NCBI RefSeq assembly: GCF_000517105.1 | Contig: NZ_KI912148.1 | Coordinates: 1,606,518-1,670,517, forward strand | Reading direction: 5' to 3' | From: Fischerella sp. PCC 9605 | GTDB taxonomy: Bacteria; Cyanobacteriota; Cyanobacteriia; Cyanobacteriales; Nostocaceae | Length of the DNA stretch: 64,000 bases | In this document: positions 8,767-19,293 of the stretch, piece after piece | Layout of the letters: every line of letters starts with the position of its first letter | How positions within the stretch are numbered: position 1 is the first letter of the stretch | Made by a program: the position numbers and the translations under genes | Notes under the pieces: generated by a model | Database searches by the model: none | The model's input: the letters and a program-made list of their open reading frames with translations, nothing else | Told to the model about the DNA's origin: nothing

Positions 8767-9630
8767 ATGAGTCAAGCAGCAAGGGCTGAGGCAGATACTC
8801 CACGGTTTGTCACAGATGACAGTGGATACTGGTATCGACAGGGTAAACGACTCGAACGGCAAGAGTGCTACTCGGAAGCAATTTCATGTTACGACAAAGC
8901 TTTAGCTAGTTGCCCTGATGAATACTGGATATGGTATGACCGAGGTAGCGCCTTAAGAGAATTGGGTGACTACGAGACAGCAGTTGCTAGTTTTGATCGT
9001 GCCTTAGCAGTACGCCCCCATGATTACTGGGCCTGGTACAATCGAGGCTGTATCTTGCTAGAAGATTTAGATCGGTTTGAAGAAGCGATCGCCAGTTTTA
9101 ATCAAGCTTTGGCAATTCGTCCGCATGACTATTGGTCTTACTTTCGCCGCGCAGATGCCAATAGACATTTAAAACGCTACGAAGATGCGATTTCCGACTA
9201 CGATCAATCTTTATCCATCCGTCCAGACGATTACTGGGCATGGTTGCGTCGTGGAGATGCCCAGAGACATTTGAAACGCTACGAAGATGCCATTAAAAGT
9301 TATAACCAAGCCCAAGCTATCAATCCAGACGATTTTTGGGTTCATTATAAGCTAGGGGATACTTTCAGATATCTAGAACGCTATGAAGAAGCACTGAAAA
9401 GCTATCAAAAAGCCATTGATCTCAAACCTGACGATGAGTACGCTTGGTATAACTGCGCTTGTTGTGCAGTTAGGATAGGGGATATCTCACTCGCAATGGA
9501 AAGCCTTGAGTCAGCCCTGCTCATCAATCGCAACTTCCAAGAACTGCTCAAGAATGACCCCGATCTAAGCATGATTCGAGATAGAGGATTACTAGGAGAT
9601 TTGCTGCGCGAAATCAATTGCTTAAATTGA
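8767..9630 (+). CDS. Tetratricopeptide-repeat protein
   Basis: 287 residues from ATG 8767 (MSQAARAEADTPRF). It is made of seven consecutive 34-residue TPR units, from about residue 30 to 260. The pattern W-Y-x-R-G ... A-I-x-x-Y-x-x-A-L-x-x-x-P-D-D-Y-W repeats nearly identically (for example HLKRYEDAISDYDQ then HLKRYEDAIKSYNQ), so recent internal duplication is likely. TPR arrays bind proteins; the partner is unknown. There is no signal peptide or membrane segment, so it is probably cytoplasmic. A TTG start six codons earlier is possible but has no advantage. A dispersed repeat follows at 9640. Confidence 0.85.
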   Translation: MSQAARAEADTPRFVTDDSGYWYRQGKRLERQECYSEAISCYDKALASCPDEYWIWYDRGSALRELGDYETAVASFDRALAVRPHDYWAWYNRGCILLEDLDRFEEAIASFNQALAIRPHDYWSYFRRADANRHLKRYEDAISDYDQSLSIRPDDYWAWLRRGDAQRHLKRYEDAIKSYNQAQAINPDDFWVHYKLGDTFRYLERYEEALKSYQKAIDLKPDDEYAWYNCACCAVRIGDISLAMESLESALLINRNFQELLKNDPDLSMIRDRGLLGDLLREINCLN

Positions 9631-9639
9631 CTGCTGTAA

Positions 9640-9750
9640 GGACTCTTTGTGTCTTGGTGTCTTGGTGTTTCAATAATTCTTTTTTCACCACCAAGACACT
9701 AAGACACCAAGAAAAATTCATTTCCAAGACTCACGCCTTGATAGAGGTAG
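9640..9750. repeat. Dispersed ~100-bp repeat, copy 1
   Basis: GTGTCTTGGTGTCTTGGTG, a T-rich spacer, then CACCAAGACACTAAGACACC form an imperfect inverted repeat, followed by a tail with CCAAGACTCACGCC. A closely related copy with the same tail lies at 21605-21720 and a third, without the tail, at 54913-54985. The hairpin plus constant tail suggests a MITE-like or REP-like unit. Confidence 0.65.
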
Positions 9751-9823
9751 GGTCAAAAGTTAAGAGTCGACTTCCCAGTTAAGAAGCTACTATTTGAAAG
9801 GAATTGATTCACGAATTTTTGCC

Positions 9824-10195
9824 ATGACACAGGCTAAGAACGTCCTCGGAGAAACGCTAGAGATTTGTTGCACCTCACCAATGACAGGCTTTTATCGGGA
9901 TGGAACATGTAATACGGGTGCAGGTGATTTTGGCGCACACCTTGTCTGTGCAGAATTGACTGAAGAGTTCTTGACATTCACCAAGTCAAGGGGAAACGAT
10001 TTGAGTACTCCCGTTCCCATGTTTGATTTTCCGGGCTTAAAGCCTGGCGATCGCTGGTGTTTGTGCGCTTCTCGCTGGAAGGAAGCACTAGATGCTGGAG
10101 TTGCACCACCCGTTGTTTTGTCAGCAACCCATGCATCAGCTTTAGAATACGCTTCTTTGGATGAATTGAAGCAACACGCCCTTGATCTTGCCTAG
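9824..10195 (+). CDS. DUF2237 family protein
   Basis: 123 residues from ATG 9824 (MTQAKNVLGETLEICC). The family pattern is clear: LGxxLExCCxxPMTGFYRDGxCxTG at the start, then DFGAHLVCAELTEEFL, FTKSRGNDLSTPVP, and FPGLKPGDRWCLCASRW. The many conserved Cys (CC, C, C, CLC) suggest metal binding or redox chemistry, but no function is established for the family. A TTG at 9794 would add ten residues without family similarity, so I prefer the ATG. Length is normal for the family. It stands alone between two repeat patches. Confidence 0.85.
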   Translation: MTQAKNVLGETLEICCTSPMTGFYRDGTCNTGAGDFGAHLVCAELTEEFLTFTKSRGNDLSTPVPMFDFPGLKPGDRWCLCASRWKEALDAGVAPPVVLSATHASALEYASLDELKQHALDLA

Positions 10196-10199
10196 AGGG

Positions 10200-10314
10200 A
10201 AGGTGGGAAGATGGGAAGGTGGGGGAGATAGGGAGAGGGGGAGAGTGGAATAAATACTAAACCACTAACCACTAACCACTAACTACTAACTACTAACCAC
10301 TAACCACTAACCAT
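10200..10314. repeat. Short tandem repeats (GGGAAGGT, AACCACTAACTACT types)
   Basis: A run of GGGAAGG/GGGGAGA units at 10200-10245 is followed by about eight AACCACT/AACTACT heptamers at 10255-10315. It separates the convergent DUF2237 gene and the following minus-strand gene and leaves no room for a separate terminator. Confidence 0.75.
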
Positions 10315-11391
10315 TCAACTTGTTTCCTGAATTTGCAGACGAATGGTGCGTTCTCCTGCGCTACCAAGTTGCAATTCCATCACTTCGCTGCCAAGGGGTT
10401 CTAAGCAATTCAGGAGCGATCGCAATTGTGGTGTACTGGCACCGGTATCTACGTATAGCCTATCTGCTAAATTGCTAATGCGTTTCCAAGTCATGTACAT
10501 TTTGGCGATTGTTTGTTCTAGCTGGGATGCCTGATTTACCAAGTCAGCAGCAATGCTCAAACAACCTACTCTTTGCGCTTCTATGAGTGCGGTTTCGATG
10601 TCCACTTCTTCTTCGTTCAACGCTTGGACTTGAGCAGCTGCTTTGAGGTATTTTGCGAGACTACGTGCTTCTGAAGTTACCTGTTTGAGGGTATCGACAT
10701 CGGGACTTTGGGCAATTTCCTTCTGTAAGGATTTTTGGTGCGACTCTGGCAGTTTTTCCATTTCTTTGACTAGAGGCGCGATGTAACGGGGAGGAAGGGC
10801 GTTTTCTGCCGCTTTTTGTTTGACTGGTTCGGGTAACAACTCCGAAGACATCGCTGTCCATTCATCGGTGAGTTGACGTACTTCCCTTCTGGTGATGCGA
10901 TCGCCTTTTTGTGCTGCTTCGCTCACCATCACTTGCACTTCTGGTGCTGATTTGGCAGTCTCTACAAATGCCCGTTTGCTGAAGTTTTTGATGGCGCTTG
11001 GCTCTAACTTTCCCTCTTCTAAGAGAGTATCAGCACTATTAGCTAATTGAATCCAGGCATAAGCCTGACTTTTGCTGAGTTCCCGTTCTTTCAGCCATTT
11101 CAGAAATCCCGTACCGCGTCCGTCTCCGCCCTTTTTCTCTCGATCTCGAACTGCTCGTAAAATTCGCCCCCGCCAAATTTCCGTTTGCAAATCAAAGCGA
11201 TCGCACACTTGCCAAGCTATCTCGACTTGCTGCTGAAATTCCTGCTCTGGAATTTCCTCATCTTCCGGATCGGGTAGCTCAAAATCTAAATCTGCTGGCT
11301 GTTGTAGGGCAGCAGCTAGGTCATCGAAGTTATCGGTTGATTGCACGGTTGAGATGGTAATAGTGTATGCGATCGGTTTATTATTACACAA
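10315..11391 (-). CDS. Conserved-looking helical protein of unknown function (possible DNA-binding, DUF3102/ParB-like region)
   Basis: Up to 358 residues. An acidic N-terminus (DLDFELPDPEDEEIPEQEF) is followed by WQVCDRFDLQTEIWRGRILRAVRD and GRGTGFLKWLKERELSKSQAYAWIQLANSAD, which resembles the part of DUF3102-like proteins that precedes a helix-turn-helix. A second helix pair with KGDRITRREVRQLTDEW follows. The remainder is helical and rich in Gln, Glu and Ala, and the last 90 residues hold a probable coiled coil and a small beta-rich end. The frame opens at a TTG; a GTG at 11346 is an alternative. I do not recognise a named gene. It lies next to an IS200/IS605-like scar. Confidence 0.6.
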   Translation of the reverse strand: MCNNKPIAYTITISTVQSTDNFDDLAAALQQPADLDFELPDPEDEEIPEQEFQQQVEIAWQVCDRFDLQTEIWRGRILRAVRDREKKGGDGRGTGFLKWLKERELSKSQAYAWIQLANSADTLLEEGKLEPSAIKNFSKRAFVETAKSAPEVQVMVSEAAQKGDRITRREVRQLTDEWTAMSSELLPEPVKQKAAENALPPRYIAPLVKEMEKLPESHQKSLQKEIAQSPDVDTLKQVTSEARSLAKYLKAAAQVQALNEEEVDIETALIEAQRVGCLSIAADLVNQASQLEQTIAKMYMTWKRISNLADRLYVDTGASTPQLRSLLNCLEPLGSEVMELQLGSAGERTIRLQIQETS

Positions 11392-11457
11392 TCTGCGAAC
11401 ACTAGATATTGGTTGTTATCGCTCCCCTTCACGCCGCATTTAGACAAGTCGGCTCGG

Positions 11458-11498
11458 TGAGCCAAGAATCCCCGAACTAGAAGTTCGGGGAGTGTCAA
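11458..11498 (+). mobile_element. Solo right-end scar resembling IS200/IS605 (tnpB-type) elements
   Basis: CCCCGAACT (11470-11478) and AGTTCGGGG (11482-11490) form a perfect 9-bp hairpin with a 3-nt loop, flanked by GCCAAGAAT on the left and AGTGTCAA on the right. I remember this arrangement from the right ends of cyanobacterial IS200/IS605-family elements, directly after tnpB. No tnpA or tnpB is present, so it would be a remnant or a solo end. It abuts the serC stop codon at 11499. A second, more decayed relative in the opposite orientation is at 15000-15040. Confidence 0.6.
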
Positions 11499-12677
11499 CT
11501 ACCCTGCTTGTTTCATTTCCGCTTTCACAGTCGCATATGCCCAATCCAACCACGGTAGCAGGGCTTCAATATCTGCGGTTTCAACTGTTGCACCACCCCA
11601 AATTCTGATTCCAGGAGGTGCAGCCCGATAGGCTGCTATATCGTAAGCTACATCCTGTTTTTCTAAGATTTTCGCCAGTGTTTTCGCACATTTTCCCTGT
11701 TCTTCTGGACTTAGGGCAGTAAACCACGCATCCACAATCTTCAGACAAATTGACGTACAAGAGCGAATTTCCGGCTTTTCAGCTAAAAAGTCCGCCCAGC
11801 TACTTTGCTCTACCCATTTAACAATGGCCGCTAGATTGGCTTGACTACGGCTAATTAAACCAGCAAGTCCACCAATACTTTCTGCCCACATCAGCCCATC
11901 TAATGCATCTTCTACGCACAGCATTGATGGCGTGTTGATGGTATCTCCCTGAAAAATACCTTCAATCAACTTGCCTTTTTGCGTGAGGCGAAACAGCTTT
12001 GGCAAGGGACGTGGTGATTTGTAGGTTTCTAAGCGTTCTACAGCACGGGGTGAAAGAACGATGACGCCATGCTGGGCTTCTCCACCCAAGACTTTTTGCC
12101 AAGAATAGGTAACTACATCTAACTTATCCCAAGGTATGTCCATCGCGAAAACTGCCGATGTAGCATCGCATATTGTTAACCCAGTGCGATCGCTTGCAAT
12201 CCAATCACCATTCGGCACCCGAACGCCGGAAGTGGTTCCATTCCACAAGAATACTACATCATGGCTAAAATCCACTTGCGCTAAATCCGGTAAACTCCCG
12301 TAGGGAGCTTTGAAGATGCGAGTATCTGGTAATTGGAGTTCATCGACTACATCTTTTACCCATTCCTGACCAAAGCTTTCCCATGCCAATATATCCAGGG
12401 GGAGTTTTCCCAGCATTGACCACAGCGCCATTTCCACTGCACCTGTATCGGAAGCAGGCACTATACCCAGGCGATAATCTGCGGGTACACCCAAAATTTT
12501 CTTGGATCGCTCAATTACTTCTTTTAACTTTGCTCTGCCACTCTCGGATCGGTGAGAGCGACCTACACAAGCATTTTGCAAAACAGAAACAGACCAACCA
12601 GGACGTTTTGCACAAGGACCAGAGGAAAAATGCGTAACGCGAGGCTTGGTGATTGGGGGAGTAAGATTTTCTGACAT
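11499..12677 (-). CDS. serC: Phosphoserine aminotransferase, TIGR01365 type
   Basis: 392 residues, a fold-type I PLP enzyme that converts 3-phosphohydroxypyruvate and glutamate to phosphoserine in serine synthesis. The start is [28 protein letters not shown]. Key visible features are SGPCAKRP, the aspartate region [10 protein letters not shown], and the PLP lysine in [14 protein letters not shown]. The sequence follows the variant found in alphaproteobacteria and Methanosarcina rather than E. coli SerC. ATG 12677 fits. The downstream end coincides with an IS605-type scar; upstream is a region of palindromic repeats at 12710-13070. Confidence 0.88.
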   Translation of the reverse strand: MSENLTPPITKPRVTHFSSGPCAKRPGWSVSVLQNACVGRSHRSESGRAKLKEVIERSKKILGVPADYRLGIVPASDTGAVEMALWSMLGKLPLDILAWESFGQEWVKDVVDELQLPDTRIFKAPYGSLPDLAQVDFSHDVVFLWNGTTSGVRVPNGDWIASDRTGLTICDATSAVFAMDIPWDKLDVVTYSWQKVLGGEAQHGVIVLSPRAVERLETYKSPRPLPKLFRLTQKGKLIEGIFQGDTINTPSMLCVEDALDGLMWAESIGGLAGLISRSQANLAAIVKWVEQSSWADFLAEKPEIRSCTSICLKIVDAWFTALSPEEQGKCAKTLAKILEKQDVAYDIAAYRAAPPGIRIWGGATVETADIEALLPWLDWAYATVKAEMKQAG

Positions 12678-13301
12678 AGGTGAGTTGCAAAATCATGAAT
12701 TGGGATAACAAACCCGGCTTCTATTAGAAACCGGGTTTCTACATATTTAAGAAAAAATTAGAGACACAATAATCATGCCAGTAAATACACCTTAGCTTAA
12801 AGGCGATCGCGGGAATGCTGTAGGAAAACTAACGACACAGGCACATCACAGTTAATACCCCAATTCTACAAAGCAATTTTCCAACAAGGGAAATCTCCTA
12901 CTACTGCCCTACACGAAGCACAAAAAACGATGTGGCAGCAAGAGAATTGGCGCAATCTCTCTCTCGTTCTTACGCTGTGCGTAGGAACGCCAGCATGGAG
13001 ACTCCGCCTCGGTAAAATAACCAGAGGCAGAGCCTCTGTAAGCTATCTTCCCAGGTTGAACCTGGGAACGAGTTACGCGAGTTACGATTTAAAACCTGTA
13101 CCTACACAAAATATTTTTTCACTCAGGAGCAACGCATCGATGAATAATTTACATTTTTATTCAGCAACGCCTAATTAGCAATTCAACTCAATCCAAGCTA
13201 ACTTAAAAGAATGTTAGTAAAGTTTACAAAACAAGCAGCCGATCTAGCTTGACAAATTTATGTCTTTATCTATCAAGTCTATAAGATAACTCTATTAAAT
13301 C
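12678..13301. other. Repeat-rich intergenic region upstream of serC and moaA
   Basis: 624 bp between divergent serC and moaA. It contains a hairpin at 12711-12737 (AACCCGG ... CCGGGTT around TTCTATTAGAA) and a cluster of three palindromes at 12965-13066. The last 130 bp before moaA are AT-rich and presumably hold its promoter. An open frame at 12930-13178 runs through the palindromes and is not a gene. Confidence 0.5.
12965..13066. repeat. Cluster of three palindromic repeat units
   Basis: Three inverted repeats in 100 bp: CGTTCTTACGC/GCGTAGGAACG (12965-12989), CAGAGGC/GCCTCTG (13022-13038) and CCCAGGTT/AACCTGGG (13050-13066) followed by GAACGAG. The third resembles the palindrome at 42425-42451, with the same AACGAG flank. 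They look like mobile palindromic units that have accumulated at one site. Confidence 0.6.
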
Positions 13302-14291
13302 ATGAACCAGGTAGACTACCTCCGGATTAGTTTAATCGATCGCTGTAATTTCCGCTGTCAATACTGTATGCCAGAGGGAGCAGAATTAGATTACATCCTC
13401 AAGCAACAGCTATTGACCGATCAAGAACTGCTGACTCTCATTCAAGAGGTTTTTATCCCTGTAGGATTTACCCGGTTTCGCTTGACTGGAGGGGAACCCC
13501 TATTACGTCCACGTGTAGTGGAGTTGGTGAGGGCGATCGCTTCTCTTCCCCAAACGCAAGACCTCTCCATGACTACCAACGGCTTTTTACTCGCTCCAAT
13601 GGCGCAAAGCCTATATGATGCTGGATTAAGACGAATTAATATCAGCCTAGATTCCCTCGATCCCGACATCTTTGACCAAATCATCGGTAATCGCGGTCGT
13701 TCTCGTTGGCAAGATGTTTGGAATGGTATTCAAGCTGCTTACCGTGTGGGATTTGATCCCCTAAAACTGAATGTAGTGGTGATCCCCAATGTTAACGACC
13801 ACGAAGTTCTGGATCTCGCGGCGTTGACCATTGAAAAACAATGGCATGTCCGATTTATTGAGTTTATGCCGATTGGTAACGCCGAATTATTTGGCGATCG
13901 CGGTTGGACACCCTCAGAAGAACTCCGACAAAGCATCCGCGAACGGTGGGGATTGACAGAAGCACAAGTTCGTGGTAGTGGGCCAGCCGATGTCTTTCAA
14001 ATTCCCGGGGCGAAGGGAACGCTAGGATTTATCAGTCAGATGTCGGAGTGTTTTTGCGATCGCTGTAACCGGATGCGTCTTTCTGCTGATGGTTGGTTGC
14101 GTCCGTGTTTATTGAATGAAAATGGGCAAATAGACTTAAAAACTGCTCTCCGTGCAGGTGTCAGTACCGCCGAATTACGGGAGCAGGTGAGACAATTACT
14201 GGCAATTAAACCCGAAGTTAATTTTAAGCAACGTGACTCGGGTACAACAGCGGGTGTTTACACGCGCACCATGTCGCAAATTGGGGGGTAG
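13302..14291 (+). CDS. moaA: GTP 3',8-cyclase MoaA (molybdenum cofactor step 1)
   Basis: 329 residues, a normal length. The radical SAM cluster is CNFRCQYC (Cys15, Cys19, Cys22); [12 protein letters not shown] follows. The C-terminal second [4Fe-4S] cluster is given by [19 protein letters not shown]. MoaA converts GTP to 3',8-cyclo-7,8-dihydro-GTP. The usual C-terminal double Gly is present (MSQIGG), as needed for activity. No other moa gene is adjacent, but mobA is at 50344-50943. A long hairpin follows the stop, shared with rpsD from the other side. Confidence 0.93.
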   Translation: MNQVDYLRISLIDRCNFRCQYCMPEGAELDYILKQQLLTDQELLTLIQEVFIPVGFTRFRLTGGEPLLRPRVVELVRAIASLPQTQDLSMTTNGFLLAPMAQSLYDAGLRRINISLDSLDPDIFDQIIGNRGRSRWQDVWNGIQAAYRVGFDPLKLNVVVIPNVNDHEVLDLAALTIEKQWHVRFIEFMPIGNAELFGDRGWTPSEELRQSIRERWGLTEAQVRGSGPADVFQIPGAKGTLGFISQMSECFCDRCNRMRLSADGWLRPCLLNENGQIDLKTALRAGVSTAELREQVRQLLAIKPEVNFKQRDSGTTAGVYTRTMSQIGG

Positions 14292-14343
14292 TCATTGGTC
14301 ATTTGTCATTTGTCCTTTGCAAATGACAAATGACCAATGACGA
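14292..14343. terminator. Repeat-derived hairpin between convergent moaA and rpsD
   Basis: GTCATTGGTCATTTGTCATTTG and its complement CAAATGACAAATGACCAATGAC face each other around TCCTTTG, giving a stem of about 22 bp that fills the gap between the two stop codons. Each arm is made of ATTTGTC heptamers. It is well placed as a bidirectional terminator though it has no T tract. Confidence 0.6.
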
Positions 14344-14952
14344 TTATGCCTGTCGTGAATAGTACTCAACCACGAGCAGTTCGTTAATGCTGAGTGCTAT
14401 CCATTCGCGCTCAATGACGCCGTTGACTTTGCCAACCAAGGTGTTTTTATCAAACTCCAGATGGCTGGGGAGGTTTGCCAAACCGGGATATTGCAAGTTA
14501 GCTTCCACCAATTTCTTGGATGCTTCCCTGTCTCTAACACCAATAACCTCTCCAGGACGGCATTGGTAACTGGCAATATTGACTACACGACCGTTAACTG
14601 TAACATGGCCGTGATTCACCAATTGCCGTGCTGCTGGGATAGTGGGAGCCATACCCAAACGGAAAACCGTATTATCCAAGCGCATTTCTAGCAATTGCAG
14701 TAGCACTTGTCCGGTAGAACCAGTAACGCGTCTAGCTTTCCGTACGTAGCGCAGCAGTTGCTTTTCTGTCAAACCGTAATTGAAGCGGAGTTTTTGCTTT
14801 TCCTCAAGACGGATAGCGTACTCAGAGCGCTTCTTGCGGTTCTGACCATGCTGGCCGGGAGGATAAGAGCGTCTGGCACTTTTACGAGTTAATCCTGGTA
14901 ATTCCCCCAGGCGACGTGTAATTCTTAATCGTGGTCCTCTGTATCGGGACAT
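14344..14952 (-). CDS. rpsD: 30S ribosomal protein S4
   Basis: 202 residues, the standard length for cyanobacterial and plastid S4. It begins [20 protein letters not shown] and contains [28 protein letters not shown]-type sequence and the S4 RNA-binding domain at about 90-150 ([30 protein letters not shown]). S4 binds 16S rRNA early in 30S assembly. It is a single gene here, not in the alpha operon, as usual in cyanobacteria. Confidence 0.97.
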   Translation of the reverse strand: MSRYRGPRLRITRRLGELPGLTRKSARRSYPPGQHGQNRKKRSEYAIRLEEKQKLRFNYGLTEKQLLRYVRKARRVTGSTGQVLLQLLEMRLDNTVFRLGMAPTIPAARQLVNHGHVTVNGRVVNIASYQCRPGEVIGVRDREASKKLVEANLQYPGLANLPSHLEFDKNTLVGKVNGVIEREWIALSINELLVVEYYSRQA

Positions 14953-15328
14953 GAGCTTCCTAATCTAATCCTGTTTCAACTTTACCCAGACATATCATTT
15001 TGACATTCCCTGACCAAAAGTGGTAGGGATTCTTGGTTCAAGAAACGCACATCCAAAAATAATGCAGTTGCCCGCATTATGACAAAGATGCTTTTTTATC
15101 CAAGCTTTTACTCTGAAGCAATCAGAGTCAGTTTCGACGTGTCTCGCCGTACTGTACTTGTTGTTTTAAGCTCTTGGTTGCAAACGCTCAGCGTGCCGTC
15201 GTCATCGCTTGAGTTTCCAAGCCTCCACGACACCGTCAAATGCCAGCAGCCAGCCCATTTGCGGATTTTTCGCTACATCTAAAAATAATTGTATCAGGAA
15301 TCGAGAGCGATTGCGTATTCTGTTAAAT
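14953..15328. other. Intergenic region upstream of rpsD
   Basis: 376 bp. It presumably holds the rpsD promoter at its left end and contains the scar at 15000-15040. Short frames in it have no ribosome-binding site or recognisable content. Confidence 0.4.
15000..15040 (-). mobile_element. Second, decayed IS200/IS605-like right-end scar
   Basis: TTGACATTCCC, a hairpin around ACCA/TGGT, then AGGGATTCTTGGTTCA. This is the same layout as the reverse complement of 11458-11498 (TTGACACTCCCC, hairpin, GGGGATTCTTGGCTCA), with substitutions in the stem. No transposase is nearby. Confidence 0.5.
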
Positions 15329-15604
15329 TTACAAATTCTTGTATACTTCATCGTCATTCCGCTTGCCTACACGGAACACATCGACCAATTGGTTCTCATC
15401 GTCAATGGTGTACAGAATTCTGTACTCTCCTTGATCAACACGATAGCCTCCTTCATAACCTTTCAAGGCTTTGTAGTCTTGCGGTCTAGGATTGGCTTGT
15501 AGCGAAAAAATTTTTGACACAACTTGCTTAAACTGTTTAGCTGGTAAGTCTAATAGATCTTTTTCTGCGGTTTTAGCAATCCTCAGAGTATAGCGTTCAC
15601 TCAT
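15329..15604 (-). CDS. RelE/ParE-family toxin
   Basis: 91 residues from ATG 15604 (MSERYTLRIAKTAEKDLLDLP). The pattern is that of the RelE fold: an N-terminal strand, the KTAEKDLLDLP helix start, KALKGYEGGYRVDQGEYRILYTIDDENQLVDVFRVGKRND, with conserved Arg and Tyr in the YRVxxGxYRIxY motif and a C-terminal basic end. RelE toxins cleave mRNA on the ribosome. The ATG overlaps the last codons of the antitoxin by 8 bp, the usual arrangement for coupled translation. An in-frame upstream start would overlap further and is less likely. Confidence 0.85.
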   Translation of the reverse strand: MSERYTLRIAKTAEKDLLDLPAKQFKQVVSKIFSLQANPRPQDYKALKGYEGGYRVDQGEYRILYTIDDENQLVDVFRVGKRNDDEVYKNL

Positions 15605-15851
15605 TCTCACGATGGGCAACGATCGCCTCTAGCGTTGTAAATCCATCGTTTTCTGCCACAGCACGGCGCAACTGTTCAGAATCAATGGCATCTTCAAGAG
15701 CTTCTAAACGCTTGAGGTCTTCTAGCCCAATAATGGCAACGGCCGCCTTACCGTGCCGCTCAATTACAATGCGTTCGCCTCCATACTCAACACGATTAAC
15801 TAGTTCCTGAAAATTGGCACGAGCTTCTGTTGCGCTGACAGCATTTGTCAT
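15597..15851 (-). CDS. Phd/YefM-family antitoxin
   Basis: 84 residues from ATG 15851 (MTNAVSATEARANFQELVNRVEYGGERIVIERHGKAAVAII split over the YefM fold). The N-terminal Phd/YefM DNA-binding domain has the typical A-R-x-N-F-x-x-L-V and E-R-x-G-K-x-x-A-x-I motifs. The acidic C-terminus (about 55-84) would wrap around the toxin. It lies upstream of and overlaps the RelE gene. Autoregulation by the complex is usual for the family. Confidence 0.85.
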   Translation of the reverse strand: MTNAVSATEARANFQELVNRVEYGGERIVIERHGKAAVAIIGLEDLKRLEALEDAIDSEQLRRAVAENDGFTTLEAIVAHRENE

Positions 15852-15985
15852 TTTTAACAAATTGTACAAATTTTACATTTTGTATAATTATTATAGCAGC
15901 TTCCCAAAAGCTTCCTGCCAAATTGGGTGAGAACAAAGTTTAAAGATGAGATAGCATAACCTTGGGTGATTGGAGCAGAACGGAC

Positions 15986-16723
15986 ATGCCAGGAAAGAAA
16001 AACAGCAAATATTCACACAAAATGATGCTAAGAGCTAAATTACGCTCTGGTGCTGGTATTGCTGCACCAGCATTGACTGTGGTGGGATGGTTAGGAATGA
16101 CTTTTTTACCCGCTACAGCTATCAGTGCCTCCTACGGAAATGAATACAGTGCTTGTGCATCCCAACTTTTGAGGGCGGGTGTTACTGCGGAAGCAGCTTC
16201 GCGTTCTTGTGCAGGAGCATTGCGTCCCCGGGATTTGTCTTCTTGCGTAGCTAAAATTGAGGGCGAGACAGACATAGCAGCAGTAGATGCCCTCTCTACC
16301 TGTGGACAATCATGGCGTCCCGAGGATGTAGGCACATGTGTAGTTGGTATTAGCCAGAATACTAAAGAGGCTGTTAATAAAGAAGTTTTAAATTACTGCG
16401 GTGTCAGTTTATTGCCAAAACGCTACGCTCAGTGTGTGGTGGGTTTGCGATCGCAAATTGAAAATTTAGCTCCTATTCAGGCTCTCAATACTTGTATTGA
16501 TGCAACTGATTACATTAGCGGCTTCTTACCTTCTTTTATACCTACAAATACAGGTAATACTATTTTTCAACCCTCTTTTCAAACTCAGCCAATTCCCACT
16601 AATCCAAGCCCCGGCAATACTATTCCTAACAATCTCAACCCTAGTATTCCAAGTCCCAGCAATACTATTCCTAACAATCTCAACCCTAGTAATCCAAACC
16701 CTAGCAATCCAAACAACCAGTAA
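15986..16723 (+). CDS. Secreted Cys-rich repeat protein with an Asn/Pro/Ser-rich tail
   Basis: 245 residues from ATG 15986 (MPGKKNSKYSHKMMLRAKLR). A charged N-terminus and a hydrophobic segment (about 29-50, GIAAPALTVVGWLGMTFLPA) look like a signal peptide or anchor. Then come four units of about 30 residues, each with two Cys in a pattern such as CASQLLRAGVTAEAASRSC, CVAKIEGETDI...C, CVVGISQNTKEAV...C and CVVGLRSQIENL...C. The C-terminal 60 residues are repeats of NTIPNNLNPS. At DNA level a 45-bp tandem repeat is visible (copies begin at 16614 and 16659). Probably extracellular or periplasmic; function unknown. Confidence 0.7.
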   Translation: MPGKKNSKYSHKMMLRAKLRSGAGIAAPALTVVGWLGMTFLPATAISASYGNEYSACASQLLRAGVTAEAASRSCAGALRPRDLSSCVAKIEGETDIAAVDALSTCGQSWRPEDVGTCVVGISQNTKEAVNKEVLNYCGVSLLPKRYAQCVVGLRSQIENLAPIQALNTCIDATDYISGFLPSFIPTNTGNTIFQPSFQTQPIPTNPSPGNTIPNNLNPSIPSPSNTIPNNLNPSNPNPSNPNNQ

Positions 16724-17169
16724 GATTAATTGTTTTTGGCTTAACAACTGTCTTGATACTCTCTCAACAAATGATATCGTGTCCGTTTAATCAGTTTATA
16801 TTCCACTGTGAGTGCGGCTTCATAGTTGTCATCCCATTACCAACTATCTGTTACCGACCTCAACGGATAATATAAGTGTTCAACTGGACATGATATGAAT
16901 ATTTCGCTACTCTACGATCAAAATTTGGGAGTGTCTAATGTTGTTGTACAAGCATTGGCGTCTTCTCCCTGAGCAGACGCCAATCTAAAATGGCATTTAG
17001 ATATGGGAGTGTCAATCTACAAGGATATATATTTTTTACCTATTTTTTTTATCCCACACTAACAACACTGTACTTAAAAGTACTTGTTGTGTAGTGTGGG
17101 GCTTGCGACGCCACTAGCTAAGAGTTTTCCCCAGGAAAATCTGAAGACCATGCTGAATGTTTTGGATTT
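16724..17169. other. Region between the secreted protein gene and the 3' end of hetR
   Basis: 446 bp containing the inverted repeat at 17053-17100 and no gene-length frame. It separates genes that converge on it. Confidence 0.4.
17053..17100. repeat. Imperfect 23-nt inverted repeat downstream of hetR
   Basis: CCCACACTA at 17053 pairs with TAGTGTGGG ending at 17100; ACAACA and GTACTT segments inside the arms also pair, with one-base bulges and an AA loop. On the hetR (minus) strand the hairpin is followed by A-rich sequence, not U-rich, so it does not look like an ordinary terminator. It could stabilise the 3' end or be a protein-binding site. Confidence 0.55.

Positions 17170-19293
<2,124 letters not shown>

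Noticed and set aside
11264-13325. TCCGGA hexamers at about 11264 and 13323
   Set aside because: They lie inside coding regions and are expected by chance; only intergenic sites with a suitable gene were kept.
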